Source: a virus. From it: a stretch of 50,795 bases of DNA. The first letter of the stretch is position 1. Each line of letters begins with the position of its first letter. The stretch covers positions 1 to 50,795 of IMG/VR virus record IMGVR_UViG_3300032883_000526, one strand, 5' to 3'. The notes below the pieces were generated by a model. That model searched no databases and was not told the DNA's origin. It saw nothing but the letters and a program-made list of their open reading frames with translations. Positions 32,295 through 40,541 of this stretch are shown here, piece after piece. Made by a program: the position numbers and the translations under genes.

Positions 32295-32440
32295 TAGCGG
32301 CCAGAAGGCGGAAGGCGGAAAGCGGAAGGCGGAAAGCGGCCTTCTGCCTTCTGCCTTCTGCTTTCTGCCTATTGCTTTCTGTCTACTGCCTACTGCTCGA
32401 CCACCCCGCCAGGTCCGCAAATTCCCAACAAGGAGCTTTT
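32295..32440. repeat. GAAGGCGGAAGGCGG/CCTTCTGCCTTCTGC hairpin repeat
   Basis: AGAAGGCGGAAGGCGGAAAG (32303 onward) faces CCTTCTGCCTTCTGCCTTCT (32340 onward), an imperfect palindrome between the tRNA and the chaperone gene. No gene is seen. Confidence 0.6.
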
Positions 32441-33100
32441 GTGTCTGAACCAACTCCCGTATTTGACAGTTCCCGCAATTTCGAGGTGACTCTATCGGCC
32501 GAGGATGGCCGGCGCGCCGTCATCGTCCGGTTTCCCTCCGATGAAGAGTGGAAAGAGTACCAGCGCGGCATCCGCGTCATCACCCGCTCGCTGGGTGGCG
32601 GGCGCAGCCAGACCGATGTACCCGATAGCGAGGAAGCGGCATTCACGCTGTTCCGCAAAATCGAGATCGGCGGCCCCGCCGCCATTGAACCTTACGAGGC
32701 CGAGCAGGTGATCGATACCATCGGCCGCGCCCGCGTGGATTCCGTCGAGCGCATCCCCGGCGGCTTCCGGGTGGGGTTGGAAGTTCCCGGCGGCCTGATG
32801 AGCCATGAGCAGCGCCATCCCACCGCCAAGGAGCTCCAGCGTTTTGACCGCCACTACGCGCAGCAGACGCAGCTTCCCCACGCCCGTACCGAAACCATCG
32901 TCAACCTGGCCATCGCCGAGGAACTGTACGACAAGATCCAGACCGCGGCGACCGGGTACGCCGGCCCGGTCCCGATCAACCATAAAAGCGCCATTGTCGA
33001 TGCCGTGGTGAAGGCCATCCGGCTGGCGGTATCGGTGAAAGCCGTGGCGGACCCTTTGCCGGCGACGGATGGCCAGCCGACCCCGGGCTCCGCTACCTGA
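32441..33100 (+). CDS. Tail assembly chaperone G-like
   Basis: GTG 32441 follows AAGGAG. The 219-residue product begins with a strand-rich domain (NFEVTLSAEDGRRAVIVRFP, EEWKEYQRGIRVITRS) and a helical end. It has the place, size and frameshift site of lambda G, which coats the tape measure during assembly. The upstream ATG frame at 32372 is repeat DNA and is rejected. Confidence 0.75.
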   Translation: MSEPTPVFDSSRNFEVTLSAEDGRRAVIVRFPSDEEWKEYQRGIRVITRSLGGGRSQTDVPDSEEAAFTLFRKIEIGGPAAIEPYEAEQVIDTIGRARVDSVERIPGGFRVGLEVPGGLMSHEQRHPTAKELQRFDRHYAQQTQLPHARTETIVNLAIAEELYDKIQTAATGYAGPVPINHKSAIVDAVVKAIRLAVSVKAVADPLPATDGQPTPGSAT

Positions 33101-33390
33101 TTCACTGGCAACTCCGGCGTGACCAGGATGAGGTATGCCCCACGCCGGCCCGCTGCCCCGATGCGCCGAGCAAGGAAGAGCGCTGCGCCGCCTGTCCGCT
33201 GACGCGGCTTGATGAAGCGATGCAAACCTGGCCTGGCATCCTGGCCGTTCGCGCCGCCGAACTGCAGGCCATGCTCGCCGCCGGCTTCACCATCACGCCC
33301 GATGAAGTATCGGCTGAAGAATTCGGCGCGCTGCTGATGCTCCAGGAAGAACAGGCCGGTCCGAGCAACAGAAGAATCGCCGTCGGCTAA
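32441..33390 (+). CDS. GT tail chaperone by -1 ribosomal frameshift
   Basis: Joining 32441-33058 to 33058-33390 gives 316 residues. The T part begins AGDGWPADPGLRYLIHWQLR and holds VCPTPARCPDAPSKEERCAA, then CP, four or five Cys that could bind zinc, and ends in a helix with LLMLQEEQAG. It has no start codon of its own before the ATG at 33228, so it must be made as a G-T fusion. The tape-measure gene begins 28 bases later. Confidence 0.75.
33052..33058 (+). other. Slippery heptamer C CCT TTG for -1 frameshift
   Basis: CCCTTTG lies in the exact X XXY YYZ register of the G frame. A -1 shift enters the only open frame that continues, to 33390. The place, 42 bases before the G stop, matches the lambda G/GT arrangement. 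Confidence 0.8.
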
Positions 33391-33418
33391 CTCCACCTGC
33401 CAATTGAAGAGAATTTCC

Positions 33419-36400
33419 ATGGGGGCAGTTAATCAACTCGTCCTCGGTATCACCGTCGAAAATCGAGGGGCTAATGAATCGATTCGGGCGGTGAACGCCA
33501 GCTTCGCCAACCTGGCACAGTCTGCGGCGCAGCACGCCCAGACCGCCTCCCGGGCCGTTGACGGGATGACCGGCTCTGTCACCAAGGGCGCGCTGGCCGG
33601 GACCTTGCTGGCCAACGCCTTCATGCAGGCCGCCGGCCATGTGAAAAACTTCATCAGCCAAAGCTTGGATGCGGCAACGCAACTTGAGCGGCTGGCGGTT
33701 GGAACCAACGCCCTGGCGCGCGCGCGCGGGCTCGACTCCGCCGCCGCCGGCCGCTGGATCGCGGATATCAAGAAGATTGGCTACACCGCGGCTGAGTCCA
33801 CTGAATTCGTAAATCGGATGCTGGTCGCGCAACTCGACCCGGCCAAAGGGAAAGCCCTGGCCACCTACGCGAAAAACATCGCGCACGCCTTTGGGCAGCC
33901 AGCCACCGAAATGCTGGATACTCTGTTCCGGGCGGTGGAAACGGGTCAGAGCCGGGCCTTGCGCCGCCTGGGTATCAACGTCGATCTGGCGAAAGTCACC
34001 GAACTGGCCACGCTCCAGGCCAAGTTGCAGGGCCGCGCGCTCAGTGAAGATGAGCAGGTCGCCGTGCGTTTCGAGGCGATTCTGCGCAAGCTCTCCAGCA
34101 CTCAGGGGATTGCCGCCGCCGCTGCGGAAACCGCGCAGAGCCGCATGGACCGCCTGCACCGCTCGATCAAAGAAACAGAAGTCGCCATCGGGCAAAAGCT
34201 GCTGCCGGTCTATGGGTCGCTGCTCGATCTGCTGAACCGCGCCACGCGCTCCGTGCTGGAGCATGCTGAGGCTTGGGGGCTGGTGGCCAAGGGAGTTGGC
34301 GCCGTAGCCGCCGGGTACGCCGGGTACAGGTACATCGCCGCGCCGGCCATGTCGGCGCTGGCGGCGGCCGGCGCTTCGGCTCTGGCGGCGGCCGGCGCTT
34401 CGGCTGCGGGCGCTGCGGCCGGCGCCGCCGGTACCTCGCTCATCCTGAACCAGTTCGGACGTCCGGCCATTGCCGCCGCTGCCGGCGCTGCCGGCGGCGG
34501 GATGGCGGCCGGAGCGTCGGCGCTGGTGGGCAGCATGGCCAGTGCCGCCGCCGCGATCGCGCCGATTGTTTTGGCTGTGCTGGCCTTGATCGGCATCGGC
34601 TGGGCCGTCAACCGGCTCAGGCAACCGGGCAGCTTCGTCGGGGAAGGGGCGCAGGCCTCCATCGCTTACCAGGCTTCCATCGATGCCGCCGCCAAGTTGC
34701 GAAACCAGCCGGGCGGCGTCTTCGGCATAGCTGCCGCTGGGCCCGGCGCCCAAGACAAACTGAACATCGACGCGCAGATCCGGGCGGCGAATCTGGCCCT
34801 CAAGGTCCGCGGCGAACTTGACCGGGTTTGGGAGCAGGTGGCCGTGGCCATGATTACCGGCATCGGCCAGGGCTTGGTGAAGATCATGCAGGAAAGCGGC
34901 GCCGAGAAGCGCCGCGGCGAGTACTCGCCGGCCCTCCAGGAAGCGCGGCTCGTTTTGTGGAAGGCTCAGGTCGCCGCCGGGCAGCGCGAACAACTCAAAG
35001 GCGCGGGCGTCTTCACCGGCGCCGGCGCCGAGGCCGGGATGGTCCGGTCCAGTCTGGAAGCGGTGAAGAAGTATTACGAACCGCTGCAGAAGATTGACCG
35101 GGAGCGCTTCGACCGCCGCATGGACATGGAAACCGCCCTGGCCAAGGAAGCCGAGAATCGCTCCATCGAGGTGTACCGCTTTGACGAAGAGCGATCGGGC
35201 ATCACGCGGGATGCGCAGCTCCGCCAACTCGAGATGGTGGACGCGCGCACCCTCGCGCAGAAGATTGCCGTCGAGCAGCAGAAGGCCAGCATCGAAATCG
35301 AGCACGCCCAGCGGATACACGAGATCAAGATGCGGCTGTTCGATATCGAGACCCGGCAGCAGCTCAGCGACCTGGAACTGCGCATGAAGGTCTCCCTGGC
35401 CTTCACGGACCAGGAGATTGCCGCCCGCGTCGAGGGGTTGCGTGCGGACCGCGAAGAGCTGGCGCGAACCATGGGCGAGGGGCTGGCCGCCAGCGTTACG
35501 GCCGTTCAGGAGACTGCTGCCGTGCGGTCCGCGCAGATCGTCCGCGACCAGGTCCGCAGCACCTTCGAGACCCTCAAATCCTCGGCTTCGGCGACTATTG
35601 ATGCCCTGTTTTCCAAAACGAAAAGCTGGACCGAGGCCATCGGCGCGACATTGAAAGCTGCAATTCTGACGCCCCTGAAGGAAATCGCTTCATCGCTGAT
35701 TGCCTCCGGCCTGATGCGGATCCTGTACGGCCAGAATGTCGGCTTCGGCGGTCGAGTCGGCGGGGGAACGGCATCGGCCGGCGCCGGCGGCGGCCTCCTC
35801 GGCATGCTGGGGATGGGCGCCGGAGGTCCCGGCGGAGTCGGGAGCGGAGGTTACGGAGGCTTCACCACGCCCACCTGGAGCGGCGCGCCAGTCCCCGGCA
35901 TCGGCGGATGGGGACCGCAGGGCAGCAGCCAGGCGGGCAGTGGCGGTCTCGGCGGAATCCTTCCCGGCGGAGTCGGGAGCGGGGGGTTCAATCTTGGCGG
36001 GCTGCGAGATTTGCTGGGCATGGGCTCGAGCATCAATCCCTGGGGAAGCGCGCGAGCGACCACTTGGGAGGCTGGCACGCTCGGCCAGCGTGCCGGGTCC
36101 ATTGCCAGTTCCCCGGCCGCCGGTATGGCCGGCGTCGGCCTATTCTTGGACGCCATGCGCCGCGGCGGGAAGGCGGGCATTGCGGAAGCGATGGCCGGCG
36201 GGGCTTTGGTTGGCCTGAATGTAGGCGGGCCTATCGGCGCGGCCATCGGCGCCGGGGTCGGGTTCGTGGCCGGCCTGATTCGTTCGTTCATCAAAGGCGC
36301 CACCGAAAAAGCCCGCGAGAAAATCCGCGCAGTCTATGGCGTGGACGTCAAGGATAAGGGCGTCCTCCAGCAGGTGATCGACATCGCCAAGCAGAGCTAC

Positions 36401-36799
36401 GGCGGCAACCTGGACATGGCCATCCGCACCCAGCAGGTCCGCGACTTGGTGGAACTTTACGCTATGTCCACGGGCCAAAGCCCGGGCGGCCTGCCGGCCA
36501 CGATGAAAGCCGTGTCCATGGCTCAGTCGGGCGGGTCGCTCTTCCAGATCCCCAGCACCGGCTTCGGCTCCACCTCCCTCTCCGGCCGCATCAGCCCGGG
36601 CGTGGCCAGCAATGCCGGGCCGCAGGTGATCCTGATCACCATCCCCGGCGCCAAGGACTTCTTCGAGAATGAGACCGTGAGCGTGATCGTCAACAATGGC
36701 CGGGTGGTACAGCAGGCTGCGGGTTCAGGAGCGCGCGCCAATGTCCAGCGCCGCGAGAACGCCATGCTGGCGCTCGCCCCCCTCGCCATTACCTCATAG
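33419..36799 (+). CDS. Tape measure protein
   Basis: The 1126-residue product starts MGAVNQLVLGITVENRGANE, is helical and Ala-rich, carries membrane-like segments around 295-405, a long charged coiled coil (about 480-720), a Gly-rich region (about 770-880) and a second hydrophobic stretch near 910-960. This is the plan of siphovirus tape measures that set tail length and pass DNA. By the usual 1.5 A per residue, the tail would be near 170 nm. AAGAGAA precedes ATG 33419; TTG 33404 is in frame. Confidence 0.9.
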   Translation: MGAVNQLVLGITVENRGANESIRAVNASFANLAQSAAQHAQTASRAVDGMTGSVTKGALAGTLLANAFMQAAGHVKNFISQSLDAATQLERLAVGTNALARARGLDSAAAGRWIADIKKIGYTAAESTEFVNRMLVAQLDPAKGKALATYAKNIAHAFGQPATEMLDTLFRAVETGQSRALRRLGINVDLAKVTELATLQAKLQGRALSEDEQVAVRFEAILRKLSSTQGIAAAAAETAQSRMDRLHRSIKETEVAIGQKLLPVYGSLLDLLNRATRSVLEHAEAWGLVAKGVGAVAAGYAGYRYIAAPAMSALAAAGASALAAAGASAAGAAAGAAGTSLILNQFGRPAIAAAAGAAGGGMAAGASALVGSMASAAAAIAPIVLAVLALIGIGWAVNRLRQPGSFVGEGAQASIAYQASIDAAAKLRNQPGGVFGIAAAGPGAQDKLNIDAQIRAANLALKVRGELDRVWEQVAVAMITGIGQGLVKIMQESGAEKRRGEYSPALQEARLVLWKAQVAAGQREQLKGAGVFTGAGAEAGMVRSSLEAVKKYYEPLQKIDRERFDRRMDMETALAKEAENRSIEVYRFDEERSGITRDAQLRQLEMVDARTLAQKIAVEQQKASIEIEHAQRIHEIKMRLFDIETRQQLSDLELRMKVSLAFTDQEIAARVEGLRADREELARTMGEGLAASVTAVQETAAVRSAQIVRDQVRSTFETLKSSASATIDALFSKTKSWTEAIGATLKAAILTPLKEIASSLIASGLMRILYGQNVGFGGRVGGGTASAGAGGGLLGMLGMGAGGPGGVGSGGYGGFTTPTWSGAPVPGIGGWGPQGSSQAGSGGLGGILPGGVGSGGFNLGGLRDLLGMGSSINPWGSARATTWEAGTLGQRAGSIASSPAAGMAGVGLFLDAMRRGGKAGIAEAMAGGALVGLNVGGPIGAAIGAGVGFVAGLIRSFIKGATEKAREKIRAVYGVDVKDKGVLQQVIDIAKQSYGGNLDMAIRTQQVRDLVELYAMSTGQSPGGLPATMKAVSMAQSGGSLFQIPSTGFGSTSLSGRISPGVASNAGPQVILITIPGAKDFFENETVSVIVNNGRVVQQAAGSGARANVQRRENAMLALAPLAITS

Positions 36800-36852
36800 A
36801 GGTTCATACCTTGAAATCCGCAATCCGTCCGCCGCGGCGGACCAAATCCGCA

Positions 36853-37476
36853 ATGGTTATAAAAGGGACCTATGAAACGGTCCCCATCGATTCCGTTCAG
36901 CCGCATCCGCGCAACCCGCGCCGCGGCGATGTGGAATCGATTCGCGCCAGCATCCGCACCAATCGCTTTTTCGGCGCCCTGCTGGTCCAGCGGTCCACCA
37001 AGCGCATCCTGGCCGGCGAACATCGCTGGAGGGCCGCGAAGGTTGAAGGCATCAAGTCCGTCCCGGTTATCTGGGCCGACGTGGACGATGCCCAGGCCCT
37101 TCGCATCCTGCTGGCCGATAATCGCACCAACGACCTGAGCGGCTGGAATGACGATGCGCTGGGCAAGCTCCTGCAGGATATGTCCGGCGATGGCGGCCTG
37201 GATGGAACCGGCTTCGGTGAAAGCGACCTCGAAGAACTGCTCCAGGTTTCGGCGGGGTCGGAATTCAGGGATGCCGATGGCGATTCAGCCCCGCCTGCCG
37301 GCAGCCGGTTATCCGATCCGAAGCAGCTGGTGAAGGCGGTTCTCTACTGCGAGCAGGTGGGGATACTCGAAGAGGCGCTCGATGCCACCGGGGAAATGAA
37401 TCGCGGCGAGGCGTTGTTGAAAGTCTGCCGGTTCTACCTTGCCTCAAAAGAAAGACAACTCGACGGTGAGCCGTAA
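36853..37476 (+). CDS. ParB/Srx-fold protein
   Basis: The 207-residue product holds VPIDSVQPHPRNPRRGDVES, LVQRSTKRILAGEHRWRAAK, the ParB-type CTPase/nuclease signature (GxHRxxAA variant GEHRWRAA). The C-terminal part is helical with a short acidic stretch. No helix-turn-helix is evident, so a partition role is unlikely. Such genes in phages often pair with DNA methyltransferases or act as nucleotide-dependent switches. ATG 36853 follows a repeat-derived stretch; 36811 is a possible earlier start. It overlaps the next gene by 38 bases. Confidence 0.75.
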   Translation: MVIKGTYETVPIDSVQPHPRNPRRGDVESIRASIRTNRFFGALLVQRSTKRILAGEHRWRAAKVEGIKSVPVIWADVDDAQALRILLADNRTNDLSGWNDDALGKLLQDMSGDGGLDGTGFGESDLEELLQVSAGSEFRDADGDSAPPAGSRLSDPKQLVKAVLYCEQVGILEEALDATGEMNRGEALLKVCRFYLASKERQLDGEP

Positions 37477-38104
37477 AGTCAATCTGCGACTGAAGGCCCT
37501 GACCGAACTCGGCGCGCCAGCGATCGTCATGGAAACTCACGGCGGGTACGGCCATATCTGGCAACGATGCTACCGCGAGATTCCGCGCGGCGCGGTCCTG
37601 GAAATCCGAGCCGAGGACGCCGAAGCGTTGGCCCGCCAGCGTCCGACCTGGGCCGTGTACCAGGCCGATTGTGTCAACGCGCTGGCTGGCGGAGTAGGGG
37701 CGCATTTCAAGATCAACTTCCTGGATTGCGACCCCTGGGGTGAGCCCTGGCCGGTGATCACCGCGTTCTTTTCGAGCAAGCGGCCCTTCCCGAAGCGCCT
37801 GGCCCTGGTGGTTAATGACGGGTTGCGCCGGAAGCTGAAATTGGGCGGGGCCTGGACCGTGGGTTCGCTCAGCGATGTTGTGCGGCGCTTCGGCAATGGC
37901 CGCATCTACCGCGATTACCTGGCCGTCTGCCGCATCTTGGTAGCCGAGAAAGCGGCTCTGGCCGGTTATCGGATCATCCGTTGGGCGGGGTATTACTGCG
38001 GCGAGCGCCAGCAGATGACCCATTATGCCGCCATTCTGGAAAGGGAATCAGGAGCCCGGCGGGTTCATAAGCCGCAGGAGGGAGGGGGCCAGGTCGGGCG
38101 GTAG
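37439..38104 (+). CDS. Class I methyltransferase-like protein
   Basis: The 221-residue product has a Rossmann-type pattern: IVMETHGGYGHIWQRCY (motif I-like glycines), AVLEIRAEDAEAL, ADCVNAL and NFLDCDPWGEPWPVI (motif IV-like D-x-D-P-W-G). The DPWG/DPFG motif recalls Trm1-type RNA guanine methyltransferases. RNA or DNA as substrate is open. Its stop overlaps the end of the radical SAM gene by 57 bases, tail to tail. Translated with the ParB-like gene. Confidence 0.65.
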   Translation: MPQKKDNSTVSRKVNLRLKALTELGAPAIVMETHGGYGHIWQRCYREIPRGAVLEIRAEDAEALARQRPTWAVYQADCVNALAGGVGAHFKINFLDCDPWGEPWPVITAFFSSKRPFPKRLALVVNDGLRRKLKLGGAWTVGSLSDVVRRFGNGRIYRDYLAVCRILVAEKAALAGYRIIRWAGYYCGERQQMTHYAAILERESGARRVHKPQEGGGQVGR

Positions 38105-38932
38105 GGCCTCTGCCAGGTCACGCTTGATGTAATAGGGTTTCCCCAGCGCCTCAAGGGCTGTGATCGCCGCCAGGCCGAACGCCCGCCAGTCGATTATGGC
38201 CGCCAGGGGATGATAGTTGAGCCGGCCGACTTTGAAGAGATCCACGTAGGGGGCCGTTTCGCGGATAATGCCCAAGGCGGCCTCGGGGTCGAGCACCGGT
38301 TCCAGGGATACCCAGGTGGGCACCCCGGCCGCGTGGTAAGCCTGTATGGCCTCCAGGCGGTCCATTGGTGAGGCCGCGCCGGGTTCCCATTCCCGCCAGC
38401 GATCGTCGAGCAGGGTAAGAGTGGTGGCAAAGGCATTTCCATAGCCAGACGCCGGGTTTGCGTCTGGCGGGAGGGAGCGGTCCCGATCCGCCGCAAATAG
38501 ATCCAGGTCCCGCAGCGCCCGTGTCCCGCCCTTGGTCAGAACGTGCACCGCATGCCCGGCGGCGTGCAGGATCTTGATGGCCTCGCGCGTGAGGCCGAGC
38601 CGGGCATCGAGGAGCTGGTAGGGGTCGCAGGTGAAGCACAACAGGATCGGCGGCGTAGCGCTGGCGGGACGCCGGCCGGCCTCTTTCTCCAGGCGCTTTA
38701 GGAAATCGTCGCCGCGCGGTTCGGAGCAGGCGAACGATGTCCGGGTTCGGTGGGTGGCCGATGGCGCATAGCAGTAGGTACAGCCGTGGTCGCAGCCGCG
38801 GTAGATGTTGCAGGCCAGGGCAGCGTACTCGCGGGCCCGGCCGGAAGGCTCATAGATGAGGCCGTCCAGAGTGCGGGGTGCGTCCGCTGCGGCGGACGGA
38901 GTGCGGAGTTCAAACAGCGTTTCCGGCTTCAT
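38048..38932 (-). CDS. Radical SAM protein, spore-photoproduct-lyase-like
   Basis: The 294-residue product has the iron-sulfur motif CDHGCTYCY (Cys47, 51, 54), then PPILLCFTCDPYQLLD, typical of the SplB-like Rv2578c family of radical SAM enzymes. These use a 4Fe-4S cluster and S-adenosylmethionine to start radical reactions; SplB repairs UV damage in DNA. The substrate here is unknown. ATG 38932 overlaps the AAA gene stop (ATGA) and has GGGAG upstream, supplied by the 68-bp repeat. Last gene of the leftward operon. Confidence 0.85.
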   Translation of the reverse strand: MKPETLFELRTPSAAADAPRTLDGLIYEPSGRAREYAALACNIYRGCDHGCTYCYAPSATHRTRTSFACSEPRGDDFLKRLEKEAGRRPASATPPILLCFTCDPYQLLDARLGLTREAIKILHAAGHAVHVLTKGGTRALRDLDLFAADRDRSLPPDANPASGYGNAFATTLTLLDDRWREWEPGAASPMDRLEAIQAYHAAGVPTWVSLEPVLDPEAALGIIRETAPYVDLFKVGRLNYHPLAAIIDWRAFGLAAITALEALGKPYYIKRDLAEALPPDLAPSLLRLMNPPGS

Positions 38933-39762
38933 GCGTTTGCTCCCTGCTGCGCGGCCAGCTTGGCCCGCCGGGTTACCCAAGCCTTTTGAGCCGGGGTGAG
39001 CGAGTCGATGGATTGAATCTTCGGTTTCGGCGTGGCGGATTTGCAGACCGTGGCCTTCATTCCGCACTGACTCGGCGCCATCAACTCCACTTCCAGGCGC
39101 ATCAGCGCTTGCCGGATATTAAGCTGGCTGGCTTCCAGGATGGCGGTGAGCGTGGCCGCATCCGGTTCGGTTTCCGATTCCGCGCGCCAGATCCGCGCCA
39201 GCAGATCGAACCCCGGCTCGGCCATCCCGTCCCGCGTGAATTCGATCACCCGGCATCGGCTGATAAAGCGGTCCTCCAGCAGCGACGTGCTGTTGGCCGT
39301 AAAGATGAAGACCGTTTTCGGGACCGCCCCGGTGGAATCGAGCTTCGAGAGAAACGCGAGTTGCGCGGCCCGGCTCATTTGGTCCGCCTCGTCCACCAGA
39401 ACGATGTGGAATCCGCCGCCCATGGGGACGTACCAGCAGAAAGAGCATAGCCGCTGGACGGTCTCCAGGTCGCATTCCCGTGAGGGGATGTGGTGGATCT
39501 CGCCGTGAATCATGGCCGCGAACGCCAGGGCCATGGTCGTTTTCCCCGTGCCGCTCGGGCCCACCAGCAGCCAGGCCGACTCGTAGGGTGCCCGCGCGAA
39601 ATTGGTGAAGACTGCCCGCGGCCGCTGGAGCCCGGCGAAATCCCCCAGGGTTTTGGGTCGGTACTTTTCGGAAAGCGGTTGCGGGAAGTCCAGCCCGTCC
39701 TGGCTGGCGGCCGGCGCCTTGGCCCCGCCGTACCCGCTCGATAGCATGAATGCGCTGGTCAT
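38929..39762 (-). CDS. Clamp-loader-like AAA+ ATPase
   Basis: The 277-residue protein shows SEKYRPKTLGDFAGLQ (the RFC/DnaX opening), Walker A GPSGTGKT (68-75), Walker B VLVDEAD (121-127), sensor 1 FTANST and the SRC motif (168-170). This is the clamp-loader fold that opens sliding clamps. No phage clamp is seen, so it may use the host clamp. The last 24 residues (SLTPAQKAWVTRRAKLAAQQ...) are encoded by a duplicated segment also found in the 33-residue gene upstream. GGGAGGA from that segment serves as its ribosome site. Confidence 0.85.
   Translation of the reverse strand: MTSAFMLSSGYGGAKAPAASQDGLDFPQPLSEKYRPKTLGDFAGLQRPRAVFTNFARAPYESAWLLVGPSGTGKTTMALAFAAMIHGEIHHIPSRECDLETVQRLCSFCWYVPMGGGFHIVLVDEADQMSRAAQLAFLSKLDSTGAVPKTVFIFTANSTSLLEDRFISRCRVIEFTRDGMAEPGFDLLARIWRAESETEPDAATLTAILEASQLNIRQALMRLEVELMAPSQCGMKATVCKSATPKPKIQSIDSLTPAQKAWVTRRAKLAAQQGANA
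38940..39007 (-). repeat. 68-bp direct repeat, copy 1 (C-terminal tail plus RBS)
   Basis: 67 of 68 bases match 39774-39841. It encodes the clamp-loader C terminus and carries the ribosome site of the radical SAM gene. Confidence 0.95.
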
Positions 39763-39768
39763 CTATTG

Positions 39769-39870
39769 TTATCCTCCCTGCTGCGCGGCCAGCTTGGCCC
39801 GCCGGGTTACCCAAACCTTTTGAGCCGGGGTGAGCGAGTCGTAATAAACACCATTGTTTCTTGCCCCCAT
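39769..39870 (-). CDS. 33-residue peptide sharing the clamp-loader tail
   Basis: A very strong ribosome site, AAAGGAGGTGA, precedes ATG 39870. The product is MGARNNGVYYD followed by SLTPAQKVWVTRRAKLAAQQ and GG; all but the first 11 residues match the clamp-loader C terminus with one change. It ends 7 bases before the clamp-loader ATG. It overlaps the end of the next gene upstream. A decoy or co-subunit carrying the same tail is one idea. Confidence 0.7.
   Translation of the reverse strand: MGARNNGVYYDSLTPAQKVWVTRRAKLAAQQGG
39774..39841 (-). repeat. 68-bp direct repeat, copy 2 (C-terminal tail plus RBS)
   Basis: This copy encodes the C terminus of the 33-residue gene and carries the ribosome site of the clamp-loader gene. 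The single difference changes Ala to Val. Confidence 0.95.
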
Positions 39871-40115
39871 GCTGCCTCACCTCCTTTCTGTTGGGATACT
39901 AGCATGTTTATTGCGGCTTTCGTTTTGGTTGTCAGGTCATACTCGGGCACCAGCACGTCAGATGCCTTATTGCGAAAAATGGCATAACGTGCATTAACGA
40001 TACCTGTTGGGGCGGTCCATCCAGCGAAAGTTCCACGGGTAAAACGTATCCGCCTCGGCGGTTTGCGCGATGGTTCAAAGGAGCAGTAAGTGTATTTCAC
40101 GCCGCGTCCTGCCAT
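39807..40115 (-). CDS. Small-gene array: basic protein, 102 aa
   Basis: GGGAGG precedes ATG 40115, behind a hairpin leader. The product is basic with FEPSRKPPRRIRFTRGTFAG, GIVNARYAIFRNKASDVLVP and a helical YDLTTKTKAAINMLVS. The end reads through the start of the 33-residue gene. No family recognised. Confidence 0.6.
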   Translation of the reverse strand: MAGRGVKYTYCSFEPSRKPPRRIRFTRGTFAGWTAPTGIVNARYAIFRNKASDVLVPEYDLTTKTKAAINMLVSQQKGGEAAWGQETMVFITTRSPRLKRFG

Positions 40116-40129
40116 AAACGCCTCCCATG

Positions 40130-40161
40130 CGCCGCTCAAACGCTGCCACGGTTGAACGGCG
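40130..40161 (-). promoter_or_regulatory. Leader hairpin type A, copy 1
   Basis: On the minus strand CGCCGTTCAA pairs with TTGAGCGGCG, 10 bp with one G-U, just before GGGAGG. The same hairpin at 42035-42064 has two compensatory pair changes. Confidence 0.75.
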
Positions 40162-40171
40162 GAGCGGGGCG

Positions 40172-40333
40172 CTATATACCCGCCACGCAGAGAGACCACA
40201 GACCGTCGTCACGGTCCTGGGCATCTGGGGAGCGGCCGTAGATGGCGCGGAATACCTGCTCCAGGTCGTCCTGGTCCAGGTTATCATCATCCGTGTGACT
40301 GCGAACATATTCGCGCGCTTCCAGTTTCGTCAT
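40172..40333 (-). CDS. Small-gene array: acidic protein, 53 aa
   Basis: GGAGGG precedes ATG 40333, next to a hairpin leader (40346-40361, GCCGG/CCGGC). The product MTKLEAREYVRSHTDDDNLD, then QDDLEQVFRAIYGRSPD and GLWSLCVAGI, is an acidic two-helix protein. Ends with TAG followed by GCGCCCCG. No family recognised. Confidence 0.7.
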   Translation of the reverse strand: MTKLEAREYVRSHTDDDNLDQDDLEQVFRAIYGRSPDAQDRDDGLWSLCVAGI

Positions 40334-40433
40334 TTCATCCCTCCTGCCGGTAGTTGCCGGCCCTCGGCGCTCCGCTCGGGAGCATCCAGGGCCGGGCCGC
40401 CGAGGTCTCCAGTCTCGGCGGCGGACCGGGGCG

Positions 40434-40541
40434 CTACAATATGGCCTTCCGCGCCTCCTCGATGCCTGCCTGTACGTCGCTGTGGAGGATGGCCGGGTCA
40501 TAGCCGTCGCCGGCTTCGATACCCTGGGGATCAGTTGCGTC
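40434..40541 (-). other. Open segment without a start codon, ends in TAG-GCGCCCC
   Basis: 35 in-frame residues (DPQGIEAGDGYDPAILHSDV, then QAGIEEARKAIL) look coding and end with TAGCGCCCC like other array genes. No ATG, GTG or TTG precedes it in frame; a stop lies directly upstream. The frame is +1 to the end of the gene at 40531, so a frameshift product or an indel is possible. Confidence 0.45.

Noticed and set aside
33293-35320. 675-codon minus-strand frame opposite the tape measure
   Set aside because: Antisense shadow in GC-rich DNA with no motif; the plus strand is the tape measure.
36828-36852. N-terminal extension of the ParB-like protein from 36811
   Set aside because: The first 14 residues are read from a TCCGCCGCGGCGGA repeat; ATG 36853 starts the conserved part.
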